This document shows, piece after piece, positions 1-9,191 of a stretch of 64,000 bases of DNA. The number at the start of each line of letters is the position of its first letter. The first letter of the stretch is position 1. The notes below the pieces were generated by a model. That model searched no databases, was not told the origin of the DNA, and worked only from the letters and a program-made list of their open reading frames with translations. Origin of the DNA: an uncultured Paracoccaceae bacterium (GTDB taxonomy: Bacteria > Pseudomonadota > Alphaproteobacteria > Rhodobacterales > Rhodobacteraceae); the NCBI GenBank assembly GCA_905182105.1, contig CAJJAR010000001.1, positions 1-64,000 of the forward strand, given 5' to 3'. Both the position numbers and the translations under genes were made by a program.

Positions 1-168
1 ATGATCCCGTCCCTTGGACTTTTCTCACCAACAATCAAAGAACTCCACGAAATGCGGAACCTTTGGAATGTATCACATTCGGTGGATGCCACCAAACTAC
101 GCGCAGCTCTCCCATCGATGAAAACCACACCACTTGCTGGTTGTCTTAAAGATGTTTTGGTCTTTTAA
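1..168 (+). CDS. C-terminal end of a probable NAD-dependent epimerase/dehydratase-family protein (5' partial)
   Basis: An open frame runs from the first base to a TAA at 166-168 (55 codons), so the gene begins left of the window. The visible tail contains ELHEMRNLWNVSH followed by a Leu/Ala-rich end. This resembles the C-terminus of extended SDR sugar-nucleotide epimerase-like proteins, where a conserved Glu-Met-x-x-Leu-Trp segment precedes a short final helix with a Thr-Pro-Leu/Val. It converges on moaE with 8 bp between the stops. The family call is inference from a short tail; that a coding 3' end lies here is more certain than its function. Confidence 0.5.
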   Translation: MIPSLGLFSPTIKELHEMRNLWNVSHSVDATKLRAALPSMKTTPLAGCLKDVLVF

Positions 169-174
169 AACCAA
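157..174. terminator. Weak bidirectional hairpin between convergent genes
   Basis: TTGGT (157-161) pairs with ACCAA (170-174), with possible extension through the T/A-rich centre. It overlaps the stop codon of the left gene and sits just after moaE. The A/T runs would supply a U-tract in either direction, but the stem is short, so this is a weak call. Confidence 0.25.
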
Positions 175-176
175 AC

Positions 177-620
177 CTACCAACGGGTCAGCGCATCTTC
201 GTCTTCGGCCTTGGACGCAACCCAGCTTTCGCCAATGTCAGTGATCTCGCGTTTCCAAAACGGGGCGCGGGATTTGAGGTAGTCCATAAGGTATTCTGCT
301 GCTTCAAACGCATCTTTGCGATGCTTGGATGCAGTGGCCACCATCATGATCATCTCACCAGGAACCAGACGCCCATAGCGGTGAATGACCAGTGCATCAC
401 CAAGCGTCCATCGATCAATCGCTGTTTGCGCAATCTCTGTTAAGGCGGCTTCGGTCATGCCGGGGTAATGTTCGATTTCCATCGCTTGCAATGGATCATC
501 AGGGAGGTCGCGCACGATGCCCGTGAAGGTCACGATCGCACCCATTTCTTTGTGCCCTGCTGCGAAGGCTGTCGTTTCGGCGCCAATGTCGAAAGGCTGT
601 TCTTGAACAACAACGCGCAT
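177..620 (-). CDS. moaE: Molybdopterin synthase catalytic subunit MoaE
   Basis: 147 residues, the usual MoaE length. It is the large subunit of molybdopterin synthase, which moves sulfur from the MoaD C-terminal thiocarboxylate onto precursor Z (cPMP) in the cytoplasm. Family features are visible: MGAIVTFTGIVRD near residues 26-38, the HRYGRL segment near 80, and the Lys-rich catalytic region SKHRKDAFEAAEYLMDYLK near 98-116 with the conserved FWKRE that follows. It lies 3 bp downstream of moaD and is last in the run uvrC, pgsA, moaD, moaE. The ATG start at 618-620 keeps the MRVVVQEQPFD N-terminus typical of the group. Confidence 0.95.
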   Translation of the reverse strand: MRVVVQEQPFDIGAETTAFAAGHKEMGAIVTFTGIVRDLPDDPLQAMEIEHYPGMTEAALTEIAQTAIDRWTLGDALVIHRYGRLVPGEMIMMVATASKHRKDAFEAAEYLMDYLKSRAPFWKREITDIGESWVASKAEDEDALTRW

Positions 621-623
621 CGC

Positions 624-869
624 TTAACCGCCCGTCATGGGTGGGAAAAACGCAACCTCGCGCACGCCATCCAGCGGCGCATCAAAGTCAGCCAATTTTT
701 GGTCAACAGCCACCCGAAGGGCTGTCAGGTCAGAGAACGCCAGTTCATAACGTTCTTCGCGCAGGCGTAGCTCAGCCACCAAATCAGCAACTGTTGCTGC
801 AGATGTTTCAACTTGTTCGCGCGGGATACCGATACGTTCACGCACCCACGCAAAGTACAAAATGTCCAT
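624..869 (-). CDS. moaD: Molybdopterin synthase sulfur carrier subunit MoaD
   Basis: 81 residues, a ubiquitin-fold sulfur carrier. It ends in Gly-Gly (FFPPMTGG), the dipeptide that is adenylated and thiocarboxylated before docking into MoaE. The start is the ATG at 867-869 (MDILYFAWVRE), which overlaps the pgsA stop; a longer in-frame extension upstream lies inside pgsA and has no MoaD-like sequence. The overlap with pgsA and the 3-bp gap to moaE indicate translational coupling. No other molybdenum-cofactor genes are in this window. Confidence 0.93.
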   Translation of the reverse strand: MDILYFAWVRERIGIPREQVETSAATVADLVAELRLREERYELAFSDLTALRVAVDQKLADFDAPLDGVREVAFFPPMTGG

Positions 870-1534
870 CACTTGTCGTCCTTGAGGTAAGGGATCGCTT
901 TGCGGAAATAATCGATGCCGGTGATCGCAGTCAGTGCAGCTGCAATCCACAATAAGATCAGGCCAATTTGGCCAGCCCATTGTGCGCCTTTCAGCTTCCA
1001 ACCAAGGCCAAGATAATCTTCCTCACTACCCAAAAGCACGGCATTCACCATAGCATCGTCCATGCCCATGATGGACATACCAAAGTAATGCTCGAAAACA
1101 CCTTGGGAAAATAGAACTGCAATCGCGACCATCTGAAGCGTGGTTTTCCACTTCGCCAGTTTTGTCACTTTCAAGGTGCCTGCTGTATCGCCAAGGAATT
1201 CACGCAAACCAGATACGAAAACCTCTCGGAACAAAATCACCGTGGCAGGTAGGACCAACCATCCAGACCAACTTGAGAAGCCGATGATAACCATCAGCGC
1301 GATCACAACCATCGCTTTGTCCGCAATCGGGTCTAACATCGCGCCCAGCTTGGTCTCTTGGCGCCAGCTGCGCGCAAGGTAACCATCCAGCCAATCGGTG
1401 AAGGCCGCGCTTACAAACAAAACCAGCGCGAACCAATCCGCGTAGGGCCGTGTGAAATATAAGAACATTAAGGCGACCATTGGAGCGGCGGCCAGGCGGA
1501 TCGCTGTCAGTATGTTAGGTATTGTCCAATTCAT
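869..1534 (-). CDS. pgsA: CDP-diacylglycerol--glycerol-3-phosphate 3-phosphatidyltransferase
   Basis: 221 residues, an inner-membrane enzyme making phosphatidylglycerol-phosphate from CDP-diacylglycerol and glycerol-3-phosphate, the first committed step to PG and cardiolipin. The CDP-alcohol phosphotransferase motif D-x2-D-G-x2-A-R-x8-G-x3-D-x3-D is seen as DWLDGYLARS followed by GAMLDPIAD near residues 47-72. Several hydrophobic helices surround it. The start is the ATG at 1532-1534 (MNWTIPNILTAIR); the longer reading above it is hydrophobic but not family-like. It is downstream of uvrC and overlaps moaD. Confidence 0.95.
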   Translation of the reverse strand: MNWTIPNILTAIRLAAAPMVALMFLYFTRPYADWFALVLFVSAAFTDWLDGYLARSWRQETKLGAMLDPIADKAMVVIALMVIIGFSSWSGWLVLPATVILFREVFVSGLREFLGDTAGTLKVTKLAKWKTTLQMVAIAVLFSQGVFEHYFGMSIMGMDDAMVNAVLLGSEEDYLGLGWKLKGAQWAGQIGLILLWIAAALTAITGIDYFRKAIPYLKDDK

Positions 1535-1616
1535 AATCTTACGATTAACGACCTTATGGCTTGGATAAAAGAGGAGCATCGACACAATGGTGCCTATTTC
1601 TTGTTAATTACGAATA

Positions 1617-3503
1617 TTAGCTTGGCTGAAAGTAGTCGTATAGCTTTTGTGCCATGCCTTTTGAAACGCCCGGAACCACTTCCAAATCCGCTAGGTTGGC
1701 GCGGGCCACTGCTTTGGCAGACCCAAAATGGGCCAGCAATGCACGTTTTCGTGCAGCACCTACACCGGGAATGCCATCCAGGGGCGACGCACCAATCGCC
1801 TTGCTGCGCTTCGCACGGTGGGTGCCAATCGCAAAACGGTGGACTTCATCCCGCATCCGTTGGACGAAGTATAGAACTGGATCATTGTGACGTAAAGCAA
1901 AGGGGCGCTTACCTGTACGGTAAAATTCTTCTTTACCTGCATCGCGGTCTTCACCCTTGGCTACACCAACCATCGCAATGTCGCCCACACCGTATTTCTG
2001 CATAATTTCACGCACAGCACTTACCTGCCCCGCACCACCATCGATTAACAGCAGATCAGGCCACATGCCTCTTTCACGATCGGGGTCTTCCTTGAGTAAG
2101 CGTTTGAACCGGCGGGTCAAAACCTCTTTCATCATACCAAAGTCGTCGCCGGGTGTGATGTCTTCCCCTTTGATGTTGAACTTGCGGTATTGATTTCTTA
2201 TGAAGCCTTCTGGCCCCGCGACGATCATGCCACCGACAGCGTTGGTCCCAGAGATGTGGCTGTTATCGTAGACCTCAATTCGCTCAGGCGGCGCTGGCAG
2301 ATCGAATGCCTCAGCCAGGCCCTTGAGAAGGCGTGCTTGGCTTGCAGTTTCCGCCAACTTACGGGCCAAACTTTCACGTGCGTTGCGCAACGCACCATCA
2401 ACCAGATCTGCCTTTTCACCACGTTTTGGGACAAGTACTTCGACTTTGCGGCCCAATTTGAACGACAAGGCATCGGCCATCAAATCTACGTTTTCGATTT
2501 CGTTGGACAATATAACCTGCTTGGGCGGTTCGCGAGTGTCATAGAACTGGCCCACAAAGGCCTCAAGAACCTCTGCCGCATCCATGTCTGCTCCCACTCT
2601 CGGGTAATAATCATGGTTCCCCCAGTTCTGGTTTGCGCGAATGAAAAACACCTGAACACAGGCCTGACCACCATCTAGGTGCAGAGCGATAATGTCTGCC
2701 TCAGACACGCCTTTGGGATTGATGCCTTGTGCCGTTTGCACTTGGGTCAATGCTTTGATCCGGTCGCGCAAGGCGGCGGCGCGTTCAAATTCCAACTCTT
2801 CGGACGCCGCTGACATCTCAGAGGCAAGGCGCGCTTGGATCGCAGTTGTCTTCCCGTTCAAGAAGTCTTCGGCGTCTTTGACCGTTTGGCGATAGCTGTC
2901 AGGGCTGATTTTCCCCACACACGGCGCAGAACAGCGTTTGATCTGAAACTGCAAACACGGGCGCGTTCGGCTGCCAAAGGTCGAGTCCGTACAGTCACGC
3001 AACAAAAACATACGCTGCAACTGATTCAGCGTTCTATTCACAGCACTTGCGCTGGCGAAAGGGCCGTAATAGTTCCCCTTCTCCTTCTTGGTGCCTCGGT
3101 GCTTTTTCAACTGTGGAAAATCGTGCTTGGCCGTCACCAAGATATTTGGAAAACTCTTATCATCGCGCAGCAGCACGTTGAACTTCGGCTTGAGCTGTTT
3201 GATCAGGTTCTGCTCAAGCAATAGCGCTTCGGTTTCGGTACGTGTTGTGAGGAACATCATCGACGTAGTCATCGAAATCATGCGTGCAATACGCCCAGAG
3301 TGCCCCGTTGGCCGTGCGTAACTGCTAACGCGTGCGCGCAGATTCCGCGCCTTACCCACGTAGAGCACGCGACTTTCGTGATCCAACATGCGGTAGACAC
3401 CGGGGGATCCATCAATTGTCTTTAGGTAAGCCTGAATAACCTCATGACCCTGCGGGACAGGAATATCACTCTGTGGTTGTGGTTCTTCGTGATCAGTCGC
3501 CAT
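1617..3503 (-). CDS. uvrC: Excinuclease ABC subunit C
   Basis: About 628 residues. UvrC makes both incisions around UvrAB-marked lesions in nucleotide excision repair. In order: an N-terminal GIY-YIG nuclease (SPGVYRML, then [14 protein letters not shown]), a Cys-containing stretch ([15 protein letters not shown]), a UVR UvrB-binding segment, the C-terminal RNase-H-like endonuclease with [13 protein letters not shown] and [10 protein letters not shown], and tandem helix-hairpin-helix motifs ([26 protein letters not shown]). I chose the ATG at 3501-3503; a GTG at 3534-3536 would add 11 residues, and neither has a strong ribosome binding site. It heads the uvrC-pgsA-moaD-moaE run. Confidence 0.96.
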   Translation of the reverse strand: MATDHEEPQPQSDIPVPQGHEVIQAYLKTIDGSPGVYRMLDHESRVLYVGKARNLRARVSSYARPTGHSGRIARMISMTTSMMFLTTRTETEALLLEQNLIKQLKPKFNVLLRDDKSFPNILVTAKHDFPQLKKHRGTKKEKGNYYGPFASASAVNRTLNQLQRMFLLRDCTDSTFGSRTRPCLQFQIKRCSAPCVGKISPDSYRQTVKDAEDFLNGKTTAIQARLASEMSAASEELEFERAAALRDRIKALTQVQTAQGINPKGVSEADIIALHLDGGQACVQVFFIRANQNWGNHDYYPRVGADMDAAEVLEAFVGQFYDTREPPKQVILSNEIENVDLMADALSFKLGRKVEVLVPKRGEKADLVDGALRNARESLARKLAETASQARLLKGLAEAFDLPAPPERIEVYDNSHISGTNAVGGMIVAGPEGFIRNQYRKFNIKGEDITPGDDFGMMKEVLTRRFKRLLKEDPDRERGMWPDLLLIDGGAGQVSAVREIMQKYGVGDIAMVGVAKGEDRDAGKEEFYRTGKRPFALRHNDPVLYFVQRMRDEVHRFAIGTHRAKRSKAIGASPLDGIPGVGAARKRALLAHFGSAKAVARANLADLEVVPGVSKGMAQKLYDYFQPS

Positions 3504-3791
3504 GTGAGTCGCACTCGATTCTTTGTTTAGTTGCACTTTAGCCCAAGTGGGATCAAGCTTTAACTAGTCCACTGTTCTTGTGGATAACTCTGTCTATAAC
3601 TTTGGTGTATTGGGTAATTTTCGTTATTTTTTGGGCGCTTCACCGAAATGCACAAAAAATAGGCAGTTACATAACCCACTGAAATAAATAGATAAAAAAT
3701 TTTGATCCGCACAACTCACTGAAAACAAAGGTCTTTTATAAATCAAATCGCAACCTTTCTAAACGCGGTGCAAAACTAATAGCGCTCATCC
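3504..3791. promoter_or_regulatory. AT-rich intergenic region with one consensus DnaA box
   Basis: About 290 bp without a credible reading frame, between the uvrC start and the stop of an SDR gene also on the minus strand. It should hold the uvrC promoter. A perfect DnaA-box 9-mer TGTGGATAA lies at 3579-3587, and the stretch around 3640-3750 is markedly A+T rich. One box is not enough to call a replication origin, and no cluster of boxes is visible. Confidence 0.35.
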
Positions 3792-4571
3792 TTATTCGCC
3801 CCCAACAACATCGGGGGTTTCCCAACCTAAGTGTTGTCCCCCATCGGTACAAATTAACTGTCCCGTTACGGCGGGCGCATCTAGGAAATATCCCAAAGCC
3901 GCAGTGATATCGGATAGGTTAGCCCCACGTTTTAGAACGGTGGCCCTGCGTTGCTTGGCAAAGTCTTCGTCGCTTTGTCGTATGTTTTGCAACGTTGGTC
4001 CCGGTCCAATGGCGTTCACACGGATGTTAGGTGCCAGTGCGCGGGCCGTGGTTTGGGTCAAAGCCCACAGTCCCATCTTTGCCAGAGTGTAGGTCGTGAA
4101 ATCAGGGGTCAGCTTGCGCACACGTTGATCGACCATATTAACTATTAACCCAACCGCAATCGGCTCACCCTCGACATCAAGCCTTTTAGGCAAGTCCTGC
4201 GCCGCCATTGCTTGGGTCAAAATAAATGGGGCGCGCAGGTTGCTACCGATGTTGTGATCCCAAGTATTGCGCGAAGCTGTTTCGATAGTATCATGTTCAA
4301 AGGTCGAAGCGTTGTTCACAAGGCACAAGATCGGCCCGTCCAATTGCTCCGCTGCGCGCGAGACTAAAGACTGCGCATCTACTTCAATCAAAAGATCAGC
4401 TTGGACTGCAGTTGCATTGCGCCCCATCGCCTTAATTTCGGCGACAACTGCCAATGCAGCATCTTCGGAAGTCGAGTAGTGGACACCAACGTCATGACCA
4501 CGCGTGGCCAAATACAGCGCCATAGCGCGCCCCAGTCTATGGCCCGCACCAGTGACAAGACTATTGGTCAT
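3792..4571 (-). CDS. SDR-family oxidoreductase, pteridine-reductase (FolM/PTR1)-like
   Basis: 259 residues. The cofactor motif is TGAGHRLGRAMAL at the N-terminus; the T-G-x3-R-L-G form with Arg, rather than the classical T-G-x3-G-I-G, is characteristic of the pteridine/dihydromonapterin reductase branch. It is followed by LVNNAS and an active-site segment with YTLAK. The family reduces dihydropterins with NADPH, so a role in folate or pterin metabolism is likely but inferred; no folate gene is adjacent. The start at 4569-4571 is set by a strong AGGAG about 8 bp upstream. It is last in an operon with sppA and a small zinc-ribbon gene. A generic SDR role is the alternative. Confidence 0.8.
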   Translation of the reverse strand: MTNSLVTGAGHRLGRAMALYLATRGHDVGVHYSTSEDAALAVVAEIKAMGRNATAVQADLLIEVDAQSLVSRAAEQLDGPILCLVNNASTFEHDTIETASRNTWDHNIGSNLRAPFILTQAMAAQDLPKRLDVEGEPIAVGLIVNMVDQRVRKLTPDFTTYTLAKMGLWALTQTTARALAPNIRVNAIGPGPTLQNIRQSDEDFAKQRRATVLKRGANLSDITAALGYFLDAPAVTGQLICTDGGQHLGWETPDVVGGE

Positions 4572-4600
4572 CGAACCTCTCCTCCCAAACACTTCGGAAA

Positions 4601-4768
4601 CTAGGTTTTGTTTTGCCCACAGCCACAGGGACCTTTGCCAATACGAAACCGCCCACATAATTTGCATTTAGCGTTTGCTAGGCGTTTTCCACCGATCCAG
4701 TGCATTTTTCCAAGCATTGCAAGACATGCAATGAAGACAAGGAACAAAGTGACCAGTTTGAAAATCAT
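4601..4768 (-). CDS. Small one-helix membrane protein with C-terminal zinc ribbon (55 residues)
   Basis: The ATG at 4766-4768 opens a 56-codon frame ending in TAG at 4601-4603. The first 20 or so residues (MIFKLVTLFLVFIACLAMLG) form one strongly hydrophobic helix, followed by a basic patch (GGKRLANAK) and then CKLCGRFRIGKGPCGCG, a C-x2-C ... C-x-C set suited to binding one zinc. It sits 3 bp after the sppA stop and 29 bp before the SDR start, so it is co-transcribed with both. The size, spacing and ordered domain structure argue for a real gene. Function unknown; a membrane-anchored cytoplasmic adaptor is one possibility. Confidence 0.8.
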   Translation of the reverse strand: MIFKLVTLFLVFIACLAMLGKMHWIGGKRLANAKCKLCGRFRIGKGPCGCGQNKT

Positions 4769-4771
4769 GTC

Positions 4772-5569
4772 TTACAATCCAAACTGTGCGTAAGCAGCAC
4801 GTTCCTCAACAGATGCCATTGCGTCCTGCGCCATATGCGCCCCAAAACGTGACATGAACGAGCGTTTCAAACAATAGTGACGAAACTTGACCTTTTTCCC
4901 AAAGCGCTCTTTGAGCATCGGTTTAAGGTGGCCAATACCATCAATCAGGCCCAGTTCGACCGCACGCTTGGCCAACCAAACTTCGCCTGTAAATAGCTTT
5001 GCCTCTTGGTCCAACTTAGCACCACGGCGTTCTGTTATATGGTCTATAAAATTGGCGTGAATACCATTCAACAACCCTTTAAGGCGTGCCACATCTTCTG
5101 GCTGTTCCTCGCGGAAAGGGTCCAACATCGATTTGGACTCGCCAGCAGTGTAAACGCGCCGTTCCACACCCTGACGGGCCAACAACTCATGCGCACCAAA
5201 GCCAGCAGAAATAACTCCAATCGATCCAACAACGGATGACGGATCGGCGTATATTTCGTCGGCCGCCGCAGCCAACCAGTATCCGCCAGACGCAGCAACA
5301 TCTTCGACAAAGGCAATAACAGGAATGTTCTTTTCTTCAGCCAACCGGCGAATACGCGCACCAATCAATGAGGATTGAACGGGACTGCCACCTGGTGAAT
5401 TCACCTCAAGAGCAACAGCCGCAGGTTTACCGCGCGCAAAGGCTTTTTCAATAACACCAGCCAACGCTTGGTCATTTAATGCGCCGCGTCCACCACTTGC
5501 GATCATGCCCTGAAGTCGGATGATAGCAACAGTTGGTTCAGATTTCAGAAAAGGTATCCAGCGTTTCAT
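4772..5569 (-). CDS. sppA: S49-family serine peptidase, SppA-like
   Basis: 265 residues, the short single-domain form of signal peptide peptidase A / SohB. Members are membrane-associated serine proteases with a Ser/Lys dyad. The ClpP/crotonase-like core shows ALEVNSPGGSPVQSS (oxyanion-hole region), DVAASGGYWLAAAAD, the nucleophile Ser in SSVVGSIGVI and the general-base Lys in ESKSMLDPFR. There is no clear N-terminal membrane helix; the ATG at 5567-5569 (MKRWIPFLK) gives a short basic start. A TTG three codons upstream is possible. It is first in an operon with the zinc-ribbon protein and the SDR. Confidence 0.88.
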   Translation of the reverse strand: MKRWIPFLKSEPTVAIIRLQGMIASGGRGALNDQALAGVIEKAFARGKPAAVALEVNSPGGSPVQSSLIGARIRRLAEEKNIPVIAFVEDVAASGGYWLAAAADEIYADPSSVVGSIGVISAGFGAHELLARQGVERRVYTAGESKSMLDPFREEQPEDVARLKGLLNGIHANFIDHITERRGAKLDQEAKLFTGEVWLAKRAVELGLIDGIGHLKPMLKERFGKKVKFRHYCLKRSFMSRFGAHMAQDAMASVEERAAYAQFGL

Positions 5570-5616
5570 ATCTATCAATCTAGTTGGTCCCTCGCGTCAC
5601 ACAAGGGCATGTGGAT

Positions 5617-6378
5617 TTAAGTGCGAATGCGCCAGCCCGTTTTAAAGATCCAGTATACGGCCCCAAGGCAAAGCGCGGTAAAGAAACCGATCGCCAAAAG
5701 ACTGGTTGCGACAGGCACATCTTCTAGCCCAAAGAACGCCCAACGGAAGCCAGAGATCAAGTAAACAACGGGGTTGAACATCGAAATTGTTTGCCAAACC
5801 GGCGGCAGCATTGAGATCGAATAGAACGACCCGCCCAAGAAGACCAAGGGCGTAACAATCAACAATGGCACCAATTGCAGCTGTTCAAAATTCTTTGCCC
5901 AAATGCCGATGATAAAGCCAAATAGTGAAAAGCTGATACAGGTCAGGACAAGGAACAGAACCATCGCGATGGGGTGTACAATTTGAATATTGACGAAGAA
6001 AAACGAGGTAATCAAGATGATAACGCCGATGAACATCGCCTTGGTCGCAGCTGCGCCAACATAACCCAGAACGATCTCTAAAAAGCTGATGGGTGCGGAC
6101 AGGAGTTCATAAATCGTGCCTATGAATTTTGGGAAATAGATACCAAAAGATGCGTTGGAAATCGACTGTGTCATCACCGTTAGCATTACCAAACCAGGCA
6201 CAATAAATGCACCATAGCTCACGCCATCGACCTGATCGATCCGGCTGCCGATCGCAGCACCAAAGACCACGAAATACAGTGATGTCGAAATAACAGGTGA
6301 AATCAAGCTTTGAAGAAATGTGCGGAAAAACCGCGCCATTTCGAATACGTAAATTGCTTTGATCGCAGTCCAGTTCAT
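5617..6378 (-). CDS. ABC-2 type transporter permease
   Basis: 253 residues with about six hydrophobic segments and the ABC-2 membrane fold (N-terminal [20 protein letters not shown], then repeated transmembrane stretches, with the conserved central GxxYELLSAP-type coupling segment seen as [15 protein letters not shown]). It pairs with the ATPase directly upstream, whose 3' end overlaps the start of this gene by 4 bp. Such pairs export drugs, lipids or polysaccharide precursors; the substrate cannot be told from sequence. Confidence 0.88.
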   Translation of the reverse strand: MNWTAIKAIYVFEMARFFRTFLQSLISPVISTSLYFVVFGAAIGSRIDQVDGVSYGAFIVPGLVMLTVMTQSISNASFGIYFPKFIGTIYELLSAPISFLEIVLGYVGAAATKAMFIGVIILITSFFFVNIQIVHPIAMVLFLVLTCISFSLFGFIIGIWAKNFEQLQLVPLLIVTPLVFLGGSFYSISMLPPVWQTISMFNPVVYLISGFRWAFFGLEDVPVATSLLAIGFFTALCLGAVYWIFKTGWRIRT

Positions 6379-7304
6379 GCTGCGTCCTCCTGCACCAAGG
6401 TCACGAAAATGTCTTCGAGGCTGCTTTGACGTGTTGAGACATCGCGCAAAAAAAGACCCGCAGCTGCGATGTCATTCAACAACTGCGTGATGCCTGTACG
6501 CTCACCTCTGGTGTCGTAGGTATAGATCACCGATGTTTTATCATGCGTCTGCGCCAGTTCATATTTTGCCAGTAATTTGGGGATTGTATCGAGCGGATCG
6601 GTCAACTGAACCTCCAACTCTTTTTTACCCATACGCTCCATCAGCTTGTCTTTTTCCTCGACCAACAACAGCTCACCTTTGGCAATGATACCAACGCGAT
6701 CAGCGATGGCTTCAGCCTCTTCGATGTAGTGTGTTGTCAAGATGATCGTCACGCCATCGGCTTTCAAGTCAGCAACGATGTCCCACATGTCTTTGCGCAG
6801 CTCAACGTCAACACCTGCGGTTGGTTCGTCCAAAAACAGGACCCGTGGTTCGTGGGCCAATGCCTTAGCGATCAGGACGCGGCGCTTCATACCACCCGAC
6901 AATTCTTTGACCGCATTGTCGCGTTTATCCCAAAGAGACAGGCGGCGCAGGATGTGTTCAATCGCTGCCTCATCACGTGATTTACCAAACAAACCACGTG
7001 AAAAACGCACTGTGTTGATGACTTTCTCAAACGGCTCAAGCGCGACTTCTTGCGGCACCAAACCAATCAAACTGCGGGCTGCGCGAAAGTCATCCTTGAT
7101 ACAGTTGCCAGCAACCTTAACGTCACCAGACGTTACAGAGGTAATGCCACAAATCGTTGAAATCAATGTGGTTTTACCTGCACCATTAGGACCAAGCAGA
7201 GCAATAATCTCACCTTCTTCGATCTCAAGGTTCACGCCTTTTAGTGCCTCAAACCCACCATCATAGGATTTGCGCAGGTCTTTGATTTCTAGAATGTTTG
7301 CCAT
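6375..7304 (-). CDS. ABC transporter ATP-binding protein (ABC-2 exporter)
   Basis: 309 residues. Walker A is GPNGAGKTT near residue 38, the signature is LSGGMKRR, Walker B is [13 protein letters not shown] and the H-loop is [10 protein letters not shown]. The C-terminal 80 residues form the extension common to DrrA/NodI-type exporters. The start at 7302-7304 is favoured by GGAGG 7 bp upstream; an upstream in-frame Met has no site. It is translationally coupled (ATGA overlap) to the ABC-2 permease. Substrate unknown. Confidence 0.92.
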   Translation of the reverse strand: MANILEIKDLRKSYDGGFEALKGVNLEIEEGEIIALLGPNGAGKTTLISTICGITSVTSGDVKVAGNCIKDDFRAARSLIGLVPQEVALEPFEKVINTVRFSRGLFGKSRDEAAIEHILRRLSLWDKRDNAVKELSGGMKRRVLIAKALAHEPRVLFLDEPTAGVDVELRKDMWDIVADLKADGVTIILTTHYIEEAEAIADRVGIIAKGELLLVEEKDKLMERMGKKELEVQLTDPLDTIPKLLAKYELAQTHDKTSVIYTYDTRGERTGITQLLNDIAAAGLFLRDVSTRQSSLEDIFVTLVQEDAA

Positions 7305-7388
7305 GTCGGCCTCCACAGAATGCTTGTGCACTCAATACGGAGTTCACCAGCCTGATACCACTGAGTAATTGCGCACAAGCCGTGCGCG

Positions 7389-7910
7389 TTATTCTTTGCC
7401 AGCCAGACGACCCAGCCAACCTTTTTTCGCTCCCTCTTCAGGCTTCTCTTCAGTCGCTTCAGGTTCTGCCGGACCTTCAAGATGTTCTTGCAGATTGCCA
7501 AAGAACTGATCCGCTATTTTCTTGGAAAATCCATCAATAATACGGCTGCCCAATTGTGCTAATTTACCGCCGACTTTGGCTTCGACATCATAGCTAAGCT
7601 CACAACCATCAGCCGTTTCAATCAACGCGACTTTGGCAACACCTTTGGCAAATCCGGCAGCGCCGCCTTTGCCTTGACCCTCGATGCAAAGCGATTGGTT
7701 TTCAATCATATCAGAAAGAGTAACCTGTCCTTTGAACGTCGCTTTTACGGGCCCAACTTTTTGCGTCACCGACGCCTCAAAACCATCCGTTGGGTTTCCA
7801 GTGACTTCAGTCGCACCGGGTACACATGCCTTAAGAACCTCAGGGTCCAATAGGGCTGCAAATACTTCGGCTGAAGTCGCATTGATCCGGCGCGTGTCGG
7901 TCATTTTCAT
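7389..7910 (-). CDS. CoxG-family SRPBCC protein
   Basis: 173 residues. The first 150 are a CoxG/START-like domain: NATSAEVFAALLDPEVLKAC, VPGATEV, a KVGPVKATFKGQV strand, GQGKGGAAGFAKG and GGKLAQLGSRIIDGFSKK. The C-terminal 25 residues are acidic then basic and low complexity. Family founders help membrane anchoring of carbon monoxide dehydrogenase, but no coxSML genes are near, so here it is simply a CoxG-like protein. It is divergent from the EamA transporter across about 90 bp that must hold both promoters. Confidence 0.85.
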   Translation of the reverse strand: MKMTDTRRINATSAEVFAALLDPEVLKACVPGATEVTGNPTDGFEASVTQKVGPVKATFKGQVTLSDMIENQSLCIEGQGKGGAAGFAKGVAKVALIETADGCELSYDVEAKVGGKLAQLGSRIIDGFSKKIADQFFGNLQEHLEGPAEPEATEEKPEEGAKKGWLGRLAGKE

Positions 7911-8003
7911 TTGGTCAAATCCCTCGTTCTGGTCAGCTTACCCTAACCACAATAAATCCACATTGCTATTGCTGAAAACGAATTCCATGATAGGCCTAAT
8001 TCC

Positions 8004-8981
8004 ATGAGCACAGCACCCCAAAACAACGCCACCATTGGAATATTATTTGTCTTATCGGGCGTTTTCTTTATTTCTATCAATGACATGCTGATCAAACAGC
8101 TGTCTGGCGGTTATCCCTTACATCAGATGGTTTTCACCCGTTCCATCATTGGAATTATGTTCAGCCTGATCTTTGTACAGATGGAAGGGGGGTGGCAGAT
8201 TTTGCGTACTAATCAGCCCGGACTACATGTTTTACGGGGGCTTTTGATTGTGACTTCCAATATGACGTTCTTCGTGGCTTTGGCTGCGATCCCTTTGGCC
8301 GATGCAACCGCTCTGTTTTTTGCAGCCCCTTTGTTCATTACCCTGTTGTCGATTCCGGTTTTAGGAGAGAAGGTTGGCCCCTTGCGTTTGGGCGCAGTGG
8401 TCTTTGGTTTCTTGGGTGTCGTCATCATGCAGCGCCCGTGGGAAGGCGTTGATACATTGGGCACCTCGCGCTTGATTTTATTGCTGCCTGTTGTCGCTGC
8501 ACTGACCTATGCGTTGAACCAATTACTGACCCGCAAGTTGGGTGTGAAAAGTAAAGCGTCGGCATTGGCCGTGTACATCCAAGGAACATTTGTCGTTGTT
8601 TCTATTGGGTTTTATATAGTTGCTGGTGATGGACGTTTTGCTGAAGGGTCTGGAAATCCATCGGTCCAATTCCTGCTACGCGCATGGATATGGCCTGCAC
8701 AAAGTGACTTTTGGTTGTTCGGATTTTTGGGCTTTGCCTCAGCCGTTATTGGCTATGCTTTGAGCCAAGCGTACCGCATGGCCGATGCCGCGACTGTAGC
8801 CCCGTTTGAGTACATAGGATTGCCCTTAGCTGTGTTCTGGGGATGGTTCACTTTCTCAGAACTGCCCGTCTGGGAAGTCTGGATGGGCATCGCGATGATC
8901 TTAGCCTCTGGTGTCTTCGTGTACATCCGTGAAGCGCAAAAAAAACGCACTCTTGTTCGGGGCCGAATGAAGGGGCGTTAA
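8004..8981 (+). CDS. EamA/DMT-family transporter
   Basis: 325 residues with ten predicted transmembrane helices in two EamA repeats (the first begins GILFVLSGVFFISINDMLIK, the second around LLPVVAALTYALNQLLTR). This is the common alphaproteobacterial ten-helix drug/metabolite transporter architecture, inner membrane, substrate unpredictable. The final 20 residues are basic and cytoplasmic. It is monocistronic: divergent from the CoxG gene and convergent with the quinone reductase, with a strong hairpin downstream. Confidence 0.88.
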   Translation: MSTAPQNNATIGILFVLSGVFFISINDMLIKQLSGGYPLHQMVFTRSIIGIMFSLIFVQMEGGWQILRTNQPGLHVLRGLLIVTSNMTFFVALAAIPLADATALFFAAPLFITLLSIPVLGEKVGPLRLGAVVFGFLGVVIMQRPWEGVDTLGTSRLILLLPVVAALTYALNQLLTRKLGVKSKASALAVYIQGTFVVVSIGFYIVAGDGRFAEGSGNPSVQFLLRAWIWPAQSDFWLFGFLGFASAVIGYALSQAYRMADAATVAPFEYIGLPLAVFWGWFTFSELPVWEVWMGIAMILASGVFVYIREAQKKRTLVRGRMKGR

Positions 8982-9086
8982 CGCGCCGTTCGGTGGTCAA
9001 TTTCCTCTAAACTGAACGGATCACTGCATGAACTGTGCAGTTTGATCCCGCCAAAACCGCTGAATTTCAGGCCATTCTGCCAAACC

Positions 9087-9111
9087 GTACAGATTGAACG
9101 CCAATCTGTAC
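9087..9111 (+). terminator. Perfect 10-bp hairpin followed by ATTTTA
   Basis: GTACAGATTG at 9087-9096 pairs perfectly with CAATCTGTAC at 9102-9111 around a 5-nt loop, and ATTTT follows on the plus strand. It lies between the convergent transporter and quinone reductase genes, so it probably terminates the transporter transcript. A second, shorter inverted repeat (ACTGCA / TGCAGT) lies nearer the transporter stop, around 9023-9042. Confidence 0.6.
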
Positions 9112-9191
9112 ATTTTACGCGCCATGACACCGTTCACAAAGAATTAACAAAGCCGCCGCGTTAACGTTTGCAGGGCAGCATTAACTATCGA

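Noticed and set aside
3540-3791. Chromosome origin (oriC)
   Set aside because: Only one DnaA box is seen, and no dnaA, parAB or hemE neighbour supports an origin.
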